Source of the DNA: Candidatus Obscuribacterales bacterium | Lineage (GTDB): Bacteria > Cyanobacteriota > Vampirovibrionia > Obscuribacterales > Obscuribacteraceae | NCBI GenBank assembly: GCA_019745505.1 | Contig: JAIETE010000201.1 | Span: 1 to 55,147 of the forward strand | DNA: 55,147 nucleotides | Direction: 5' to 3' | In this document: piece after piece, positions 49,019 through 55,147 of the stretch | Position numbering within the stretch: position 1 is the stretch's first letter | Layout of the letters: every line of letters begins with the position of its first letter | Made by a program: the position numbers and the translations under genes | Notes under the pieces: model-generated | The model's input: only the letters and a program-made list of their open reading frames with translations | Told to the model about the DNA's origin: nothing | Database searches by the model: none

Positions 49019-51750
49019 TTGCCTTTTCGCAGTTTTATCGCGCCAATGAGAGAAGAAAGTATCAAGGCTGCCAGAGCGATGCCGACGCCTGCATAGAAGT
49101 TGTATGGAGTGTATTTGAATGAGATCTGGTGCTCACCGGCCGGAACTTTGATGCCCCTGAAATTGACATTGGCTCTGTAGATAGGCACCTCCTTGCCGTC
49201 GATGTAAGCATGCCAGCCACTGTAATAGGTATCGGTGAGAACTAATACGGCATCGTTACTCGCATTCGTTTTGATCGAAACGGTATGTGCGTCGGGGCGC
49301 TCGACGGCAGCAGGCTTCAGATCGCTGCCGCTGCTGCCTGCCGGCTCGATCAGTCCGTCTGGAGCTTCGATAACGGTCTTCTGGTGAGCATCGAATCCGG
49401 ATTTTGCCATCTTCTCGATTGCCGAATCGAGTGAGTTTGCATAGTCGAGCTCTGTGGTCAGATAGGCTTGCGGCAGTGCCGTCGTATTCTTGTAAATCAA
49501 GATCTGTTCGTTGTCGGCTTTCACGAATCGCAGGCGCGTCCCGGTTCGGTCGGTAAAGTCTGTTTCCTGAGGCGTGATTTTCAAAAGCTCTATGCCGTTG
49601 GCGCGCATGGGCATAGTTGTTTTCAGAGGCAGCATACTTTCCGATAGTCCGCTGTATAGATTGAGAACCAGATACAGATTGCTGTTTCTCTTCTGAAACT
49701 CCGGCACGAGAATGGAGAGAAAGTGGGTGGAATTTGCATCGCCGACTTTTCCCAATTCAGATCTTGAACCGCGCGCCAATACTTTTCCTGTTTCATCGAG
49801 GATATCCAGCTCAGCGGCTAAATGAGCGGTTTGCTCTGGTTTCAACTGCCATTCGAATTTACAGAATAGCTCACCATCATTCGACAAACAGTAATCGCCC
49901 GTTTTCATGACCACTGGATCGATCAAATGCTGGGGCGTGCCGTTCAGGCATGAAAATGGTTTGTAAGGCAGGGGGGCCTCCCCGAGAGAATTGATTGGCC
50001 AGCGAGAGATGATATAAACGACGCTGGCGGCGTCATAAATAGTTGATATCGAAAAGCCTCTGTTCGCCCATTTTGCGCTCTTTCCATCGGCGGTTCTGGC
50101 CCAGCTCAGTTTGCCGATTGCAGCCATCCAGCGGGGTATCAGCGGTCCATGAGCGCGAAAATCGCGCAAGCTGTAAGAAAGAGCGATATTAGGGTAAAAG
50201 AAAAACTGACTCGATGCGGTCATGCGCTCGCCGCTCTTTCTTATTTCATCTATGGCACCGGTTTCTCTGTATGTAAATCCGAAAGTCGGTGCCAGAGCTG
50301 TTCGAGATGCGTCACCCAGACTAAGAAGATTGGCCGCCAGCAGGCAAATGGGCAGCAGCACAAATGCCTTTTGGGGCAGGCGCAAAAAATATGCCGCAAT
50401 CAGAACGGCCATAGCCAATGCAATCGATATTGCTCCTTTTATGGCCTCTGATTTTGTCACTTCAGGTGGGGCTAGGGTTCCGTCAAAGCCCGGCAGAACA
50501 GCATGAGAGTTCAAAAGAATAAAGGGAGCCGCGGCCAGGAAAACGGCTATCAAAGCGAAGCACAGGAGACCTTTGTGCTCACGATCGCGAACTTTCTCGA
50601 CTATCAGGTCAACCCCTTGCGCGGCAAGCAAGGTCAATGACATGAGCAGGGGCGCATGCAAATATCGTGGCGGAATTAGACTTAAAAATTGAACTTTCTC
50701 CAACGGTTCCGGCAGGCAGCACCAGGTTCCGAGCAGGAGAGCGATTGCTACCAGTCCAAGATTTTTTCCCTTGCCGAAAATAACTGCGAATGTGGCGGCC
50801 CCAATCGATATCACTCCCAGGAAAGCACTCCCGCCCTTGCTTACGGGCGTGACAAGTCCGGCAAGAAGGGTTTGCACGAAATTCTTTTGAATTTGAAAGT
50901 CGTGAAACTTGTAGGAATCTGCATTGGAAACAAGTTCGACAAAAGGAATAAGAAGCGGTGCGCTCAGACAAACTCCGATTAAGCCGGCAAGCAGAATGTT
51001 TTTTCCCACTCGCATTGGTGCTTCTGCCGGTGAGAACTGGCGAGCAGCGAGCAAGATCAATAACGAGTTGAGTGTGGCCAGAAAAAAGAATTCCGGATGC
51101 ATAGAGGCAAGCGCGATTGCCGAACATGCACCCAAAAGAACAATCTTGATGAAGCTCTTGCCATTGCCCAGGTAAACGAATGCCGCCGACAGAAGCGGAA
51201 ACATTTGCACCTCGTTGGGCAGCTCGAGTTCTCTCAGTATGAATGGACAAAGCCCATAGGCAATAGCCGCAAATGACGAGCTGCCGGTCGAGAAACTAAA
51301 CAAACGGCAAAGCAAGAACATCGACAGTGCTGCGATCAGCGATTTTACGGCGATACCGAGATTGTAGAGATAAGGATTGGTTGCTTGAAAAACTCCTCTA
51401 AAAGGAGAGAAAGTGCAATATTGAAGTTCGGCAAGCGTTGGAAACCCGCAGCCGAAGCAGGGATTCCACAAGGGCAGGTGAAATTTGGACATTTCCTTTT
51501 GTGCGTACAATTGGAAAGGAATGTGAAACTGGTAGAGCGATGGATCGAACCGCGGGCGCTGAAAGGTAAAGCGCAAGGAGTCGTTGAAGAAATAATCTTC
51601 AGACGCCAGAACGGGAAGCTTGGAAATCTCTTTGCCGGTGATGACCGTACGTCCAAAACAGCCAAAGAGAATGAAAGCGGCGATTACTATGATTGCCGCC
51701 GTGTCTACGGACTTCAGACGTCTGGTTTCCAATTGATTCAAGTCGAGCAC
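49015..51750 (-). CDS. YfhO-like large membrane protein
   Basis: 911 residues, start GTG 51750. The first TM is near 16-34, then an exported loop with LPLWNPCFGCGFPTL, about 12 TMs, and a large soluble part from about residue 520. Near the end come TDTYYSGWHAYIDGKEVP and NFRGIKVPAGEHQISFKYTPYNF before a last TM: the YfhO C-terminal hallmark. It is a paralogue of 2149 and 52652. The middle soluble segment (about 640-760, with WQLKPEQTAHLAAELDIL, FLSILVPEFQKR) has a counterpart in 52652 but not clearly in 2149. It is probably a GT-C-type enzyme or glycan-handling protein. It is isolated on its strand. Confidence 0.85.
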   Translation of the reverse strand: MLDLNQLETRRLKSVDTAAIIVIAAFILFGCFGRTVITGKEISKLPVLASEDYFFNDSLRFTFQRPRFDPSLYQFHIPFQLYAQKEMSKFHLPLWNPCFGCGFPTLAELQYCTFSPFRGVFQATNPYLYNLGIAVKSLIAALSMFLLCRLFSFSTGSSSFAAIAYGLCPFILRELELPNEVQMFPLLSAAFVYLGNGKSFIKIVLLGACSAIALASMHPEFFFLATLNSLLILLAARQFSPAEAPMRVGKNILLAGLIGVCLSAPLLIPFVELVSNADSYKFHDFQIQKNFVQTLLAGLVTPVSKGGSAFLGVISIGAATFAVIFGKGKNLGLVAIALLLGTWCCLPEPLEKVQFLSLIPPRYLHAPLLMSLTLLAAQGVDLIVEKVRDREHKGLLCFALIAVFLAAAPFILLNSHAVLPGFDGTLAPPEVTKSEAIKGAISIALAMAVLIAAYFLRLPQKAFVLLPICLLAANLLSLGDASRTALAPTFGFTYRETGAIDEIRKSGERMTASSQFFFYPNIALSYSLRDFRAHGPLIPRWMAAIGKLSWARTADGKSAKWANRGFSISTIYDAASVVYIISRWPINSLGEAPLPYKPFSCLNGTPQHLIDPVVMKTGDYCLSNDGELFCKFEWQLKPEQTAHLAAELDILDETGKVLARGSRSELGKVGDANSTHFLSILVPEFQKRNSNLYLVLNLYSGLSESMLPLKTTMPMRANGIELLKITPQETDFTDRTGTRLRFVKADNEQILIYKNTTALPQAYLTTELDYANSLDSAIEKMAKSGFDAHQKTVIEAPDGLIEPAGSSGSDLKPAAVERPDAHTVSIKTNASNDAVLVLTDTYYSGWHAYIDGKEVPIYRANVNFRGIKVPAGEHQISFKYTPYNFYAGVGIALAALILSSLIGAIKLRKGN

Positions 51751-51825
51751 TCGTGCAGTGATTTCAGCCGGCCGGATGATTCTACAGTTTGTTTATCCAT
51801 TCGTTTTTCTTGACAAGTCCTCTGT

Positions 51826-51844
51826 CCAGGCAATGCTTGCCTGG
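51826..51844. other. Perfect inverted repeat in divergent region
   Basis: CCAGGCAA and TTGCCTGG (8-bp arms, 3-nt loop) lie 76 nt upstream of the YfhO-like gene start (minus) and 148 nt upstream of the lipoprotein start (plus). A TTGACA occurs 10 nt to the left (51810-51815), but no -10 follows at proper spacing. No T-run follows, so an operator is more likely than a terminator. Confidence 0.4.
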
Positions 51845-51892
51845 TCTGTAATTGACCCGTGAGGGCTGGTAAGGAAGTAAAACTAAATTCAG

Positions 51893-51949
51893 TTACGCCC
51901 TCCTTCATAAGCACTCTATAAGGGGCAGTCCACATTAGCGATGCGCTAA
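51893..51949 (+). promoter_or_regulatory. Candidate promoter and downstream palindrome for the lipoprotein gene
   Basis: TTACGC (51893-51898) and TATAAG (51917-51922) with an 18-nt spacer form a weak sigma70-like promoter. Just downstream, TTAGCG-ATG-CGCTAA (51935-51949) is a perfect inverted repeat. It lies in the predicted start or early leader region, where a repressor could bind. Confidence 0.35.
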
Positions 51950-51991
51950 ACTCTTGGCCTTGAGATATGTGATAAATCAGGAGACACCTGG

Positions 51992-52588
51992 ATGAACTTT
52001 TCTAGCATCAAAACGAGCTTTCAGATAATTTGTATCGCTGCGGTAATCAGCTCTATGTACGGCTGTGCAAGCAAGGATCAGAATGTTGCAACCAGCGGAT
52101 ATAAAGGCGTAATCAGTCTGGATGGCATAAAACTTGGTGTTCCGGAAGAGGCCGTGAAGTCTGCGAGTTTGACTTTTGTTGCCGATACGAATGCAAATCA
52201 GCCTGGAATGACCCAGTATCTGAGCCGCGCCTACGACAAAGACAATGGGCAATATTGCATTACGTTTGTGGATGGACAGCCCAGGCAATTGAGGGTTGTA
52301 TACAACATGGAGCCGGCCCCCAAAGAGAATGCTCTGGCACGTTTGAAGATGATTCTTCCGGCAAGCGCTCCTGAAGAAACGAAAGTCGATGATTCCGAAG
52401 TTCTCGCTGGCAAGAAAGATTCGCCTGTTGAGTATCACTACTACGGTGATGGGCTGAAGGCTGAAGTTATTTACGCCAATAAGGCTGCACGGACAGTAAA
52501 ACTTGTCGGTATCCATAATGTCGTCAAAAACAAAAAGGATGCTGCTGCGAGTAAGACCGAAGGCGGCGAAGAAAAGAAGGCTGAATAG
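51992..52588 (+). CDS. Predicted small lipoprotein, unknown function
   Basis: 198 residues. AGGAG (51979-51983) precedes ATG 51992. The N-terminus is a signal peptide with a lipobox-like SMYGC (Cys at about 25), so lipid anchoring is likely. The mature part has two similar beta-rich stretches (GVISLDGIKLGVPEEAV; GDGLKAEVIYANKAARTVKLVGI) and a Lys/Glu/Ala-rich C-terminus. The LDGIKLGVPEEAV phrase recalls repeats of small secreted proteins that respond to substrate or metal, but I do not recognise a family. It is followed by the YfhO-like gene after 63 nt. Confidence 0.65.
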   Translation: MNFSSIKTSFQIICIAAVISSMYGCASKDQNVATSGYKGVISLDGIKLGVPEEAVKSASLTFVADTNANQPGMTQYLSRAYDKDNGQYCITFVDGQPRQLRVVYNMEPAPKENALARLKMILPASAPEETKVDDSEVLAGKKDSPVEYHYYGDGLKAEVIYANKAARTVKLVGIHNVVKNKKDAAASKTEGGEEKKAE

Positions 52589-52651
52589 TTGCTCTTTCGC
52601 CTGCCGCTAGAACTGTAGGACCGCAATGTCTGACGGCGTACGCAGGCAGCA

Positions 52652-55147
52652 ATGATTAGGAAGATTATCGACCACAAAAAAGACGTCGGCCTGATGGCTG
52701 CGCTCTGTGTGGCAGTTGCTATTTTTTTCTGGAAAGTGATCTTTCTGGCAGAGCCGATTTCGAAGGTCTTTCTTCTCGGTCGGCGCGACGTCTTGTTTCG
52801 CAAGTATTTCACAGCCGGACATTCCGGTTTTGACGAGTCTGTTTTCCTCCTTTTGGCTCCCTATTACCATCTGGTGGCACACTACTGGCGAGATTTGCAA
52901 TTGCCTTTGTGGAATCCATATTGCGGTTGGGGTCTACCCTTGCTGGGCGATATACAGTCGGCTTCTTTTTCGCCGTTTCGACTCGCGTTTGCATTGAACC
53001 CGAGCATGTATCAGTACAACCTGCTGCTTGTAATCGAAATTGCATTGGCGGCGGTGGGCACATATCTGTTTGTTCGTCATATGCGTGCGAGCAGAGCTGC
53101 AGCAGTTTTTGCTGCAACGGCTTATGCATTTTGTCCTTTTACTCTTTATTTTGTGGAACTTGTCTCCGGCACTTCGTCGGTTTTATTGCCCTGGGTGTTT
53201 TGGCTTTTCATGCGCCTTGCCACCGAACCCAACAAGCGCAAAGTCGTCCAGTGCGCGGCTTTCTGTGCTGTTTTCATTGCCTCCGGACATCCCGAAGCTT
53301 CTTTTCTTGGAATTTCGTTTGCCACATTGTGTCTGATTCTATTTGGGGCGTTTCAAAAGCTGAGGCGCTCGGCAATTCGATTTATACCCCTGGTTGCCGC
53401 TCTCGCCATTTGTCTTTCGGCGCCCGTTATTCTTCCTTTTCTCGAGTATTTGATCAATTCCGACTGCTATAAGTTTGTTCGTCCCACCGGCACCAACCCA
53501 CCTGTTTTGGGAATTCTTCTTCCCTTCCTGCAGCCTGTTTATTGGGGGGCTTCGCCGTATGTCGGCGTCTTTTGCTTTGCTTTTGCCGTTCTTGCCTTCT
53601 TTGTAGAAGGAAGAAAAAGAGGCTATGTCCTCTCCTTCTCAGTCGGCAGCTTGATTGCCTTTTTCAGTATTTGCCGTCCGCTATTTATCGAAGGTCTTTT
53701 TGTCGCTACGCATGCCTCGGTCATTCCAGGCACCTATTGCATCCCGATTTTTTTATTGTTGATGTCAGTGATTGCCGCTTTTGGCTTCGACTATTTTCTA
53801 GGCAGTCTGAAGATCGGCAACAATAAGGCATTTATAGCTTTCACTTCCGCTCTGCTTTTGACTTGCCTGCTGCCGGCGGTTCTGAAACTTCTCAACTATC
53901 CGTTCAAATCGGGCAATTTTGATAATGGCGTGCCGGATATGGCTTTCAGCACAAAGATTTTTCTTATCACTTGTGGATTGGCAATTCTTGCTTGGCTCTT
54001 GCTATATCTCAAAGAAAAACGAAATCTGCCGAAGCTGCTGGCGTCCGCGGCGCTGGTCGCCATTTCCTTTGGCAGTTTGACCATGGTAAACAGGCTTTCC
54101 CTGCCCAGTTCGCCTGTTTTCAACTATGACCCGATTGAGCCTCTGCCATTTCTGCAGGAGAAAAAAGAGCGTGTTTTGAGTGTTGGCTTTGACGTTCTCT
54201 GTCCCAATACCAACGTTGTATATAAAATCGCATCAATCGGTACGCACAATGTTATGCAGCCGGCGCGATACAAGGAATTCATTGTCGCGGCCGGTGCCAA
54301 AAGCACTACTTTCAATACTCTTGTCGATAAGGTCCCTTTATCGAGGCTGGTTGATTTTTCCGGCGTGAAATATATAGTCTCGCTTGCGCCCGTGCGCGGG
54401 CAGGGCGATCCGGAGCCGGAATACGACACGTCGAAGTCCTCCGGTCCTGTGGAGTTTTCGGAAACATCCGAGATAAAACTGCAAGAAGCTCGAATTGCTT
54501 ATGATTCGCGCAAAGCAGAAGTGCTGGGCATCCTCAAGTTTGACGTGGAAGAAGGTGCCGCTGACCGCTTTACTTTTTTAGCCGTAATCTCGGATGAGAA
54601 AGGAAATCCGCTCTGGTTTGGCGGACAAATGCCGGTCAAAGAGAAGGCATCGTCCGACGGCAGTACGACATTCTCGGCGCTGGTGCCGCTCACAATCAAT
54701 GCCGGGGAGAAATTCCTGGTTGGGCTGCAGGTTTTCGACAACAAGAAAATGAAATTCCTCCAGCCGCATATCGATCGAGTATCCGATGATCGTGCATTGG
54801 GGGCCGTCTGTCCCCTGCGTGAGTTTCAATTCTCAGCGCCGGACCGGGTGGCCACCGACTTGCATTATCGACTGGTGAGCGAGTCCGGTCCGCAGAGGGT
54901 GCGGGTGTACGAGAATACCAAGACGCTCGGACGTGCATATCTGGTGTTCTCCAGTATTAGAGCCGGCACGCCTCAAGAGGCTCTAAATCTTATTAGGGCC
55001 AAGGATTTCGATGGATTCTCGAAGGTAGTTATCGAAGGCGGGCCGGACACGACGGTTTCTCTTGCCGGATTGCCAGTACCTATCTCTCTTGAGCGGCCCG
55101 ACCGCCTGGAAATGTCGCTCAAGTCCCCGCAGCCCGGCTTTTTAGTT
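52652..55147 (+). CDS. YfhO-like large membrane protein, 3'-truncated by window edge
   Basis: The frame from ATG 52652 stays open for 832 codons to the last base, so the C-terminus lies outside. The first TM is near 13-35, then an exported loop with LQLPLWNPYCGWGLPLL (the PLWNP motif shared with 49015 and, as PYWNP, with 2149), and about 11-12 TMs to about residue 470. A soluble portion follows with a beta-domain (RFTFLAVISDEKGNPLWFGG). The final YfhO hallmark block would be just beyond the edge. It is most similar in layout to 49015. It is preceded by the small lipoprotein gene and probably co-transcribed with it. Confidence 0.85.
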   Translation, partial: MIRKIIDHKKDVGLMAALCVAVAIFFWKVIFLAEPISKVFLLGRRDVLFRKYFTAGHSGFDESVFLLLAPYYHLVAHYWRDLQLPLWNPYCGWGLPLLGDIQSASFSPFRLAFALNPSMYQYNLLLVIEIALAAVGTYLFVRHMRASRAAAVFAATAYAFCPFTLYFVELVSGTSSVLLPWVFWLFMRLATEPNKRKVVQCAAFCAVFIASGHPEASFLGISFATLCLILFGAFQKLRRSAIRFIPLVAALAICLSAPVILPFLEYLINSDCYKFVRPTGTNPPVLGILLPFLQPVYWGASPYVGVFCFAFAVLAFFVEGRKRGYVLSFSVGSLIAFFSICRPLFIEGLFVATHASVIPGTYCIPIFLLLMSVIAAFGFDYFLGSLKIGNNKAFIAFTSALLLTCLLPAVLKLLNYPFKSGNFDNGVPDMAFSTKIFLITCGLAILAWLLLYLKEKRNLPKLLASAALVAISFGSLTMVNRLSLPSSPVFNYDPIEPLPFLQEKKERVLSVGFDVLCPNTNVVYKIASIGTHNVMQPARYKEFIVAAGAKSTTFNTLVDKVPLSRLVDFSGVKYIVSLAPVRGQGDPEPEYDTSKSSGPVEFSETSEIKLQEARIAYDSRKAEVLGILKFDVEEGAADRFTFLAVISDEKGNPLWFGGQMPVKEKASSDGSTTFSALVPLTINAGEKFLVGLQVFDNKKMKFLQPHIDRVSDDRALGAVCPLREFQFSAPDRVATDLHYRLVSESGPQRVRVYENTKTLGRAYLVFSSIRAGTPQEALNLIRAKDFDGFSKVVIEGGPDTTVSLAGLPVPISLERPDRLEMSLKSPQPGFLV

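Noticed and set aside
1..55147. CRISPR arrays, tRNA or rRNA genes
   Set aside because: No regularly spaced repeats, cloverleaf-like segments or rRNA-like stretches were seen on either strand.

Overview
The window is a dense polysaccharide biosynthesis and decoration locus of about 55 kb. It comes from a bacterium of roughly 50% GC, probably with a Gram-negative-type envelope (lipoproteins, lipid-linked sugar enzymes, YfhO/GT-C membrane proteins). The carB protein and a saxitoxin-type carbamoyltransferase module (SxtI/J/K-like) recall Cyanobacteria and their non-photosynthetic relatives (Melainabacteria/Vampirovibrionia). That placement is an inference and cannot be confirmed from the sequence alone. 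I saw no tRNA, rRNA, CRISPR array, integrase or recognisable transposase. The genes at both ends run off the window.

Layout. (1) 1-6044: the 3' part of a UDP-GlcNAc 2-epimerase (FnlC/CapG type), a coiled-coil sulfotransferase, a YfhO-like membrane protein on the other strand, and a UDP-GlcNAc 4,6-dehydratase of FnlA/CapE type. (2) 6041-19725, minus strand: a 12-gene operon-like run of glycosyltransferases (some visibly duplicated), three SAM methyltransferases, an OafA-type acyltransferase, an SGNH-fold protein, a GT-C-like membrane protein and WecE. (3) 19896-24483: a WecD-like acetyltransferase divergent from wecE, a polyprenyl-phosphate-type GT2, a Gfo/Idh/MocA oxidoreductase, a second GT2 and an RmlC-like epimerase. 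(4) 24484-28643: an accretion zone with nested direct repeats. It holds a chimeric DUF1016-RHS protein, a SAF-domain lipoprotein, a frameshifted DUF1016 remnant and a glycosyltransferase 3'-end remnant. (5) 28579-39336: more glycosyltransferases, a second sulfotransferase, a sugar nucleotidyltransferase and a LegB-like 4,6-dehydratase. (6) 39910-49018, plus strand: phosphomanno/glucomutase, carB, a NodU/CmcH carbamoyltransferase, a fused SxtJ+SxtK-like membrane protein and a GT4. (7) 49015-55147: two more YfhO-like membrane proteins around a small lipoprotein.

How it fits together. Nucleotide-sugar enzymes feed at least three pathways: FnlA/FnlC for UDP-FucNAc-type sugars, WecE with the acetyltransferase and RmlC for dTDP-amino-deoxysugars, and LegB with a nucleotidyltransferase. 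About a dozen cytosolic glycosyltransferases would assemble the chain, and GT-C/YfhO membrane proteins may add lipid-linked sugars outside. Sulfo-, carbamoyl-, methyl- and acyl-transferases would then decorate it. The carB gene sits immediately upstream of a carbamoyltransferase that uses the CarB product, which suggests local supply of carbamoyl phosphate. No flippase, polymerase or ABC exporter is recognisable here, so export is probably encoded elsewhere.
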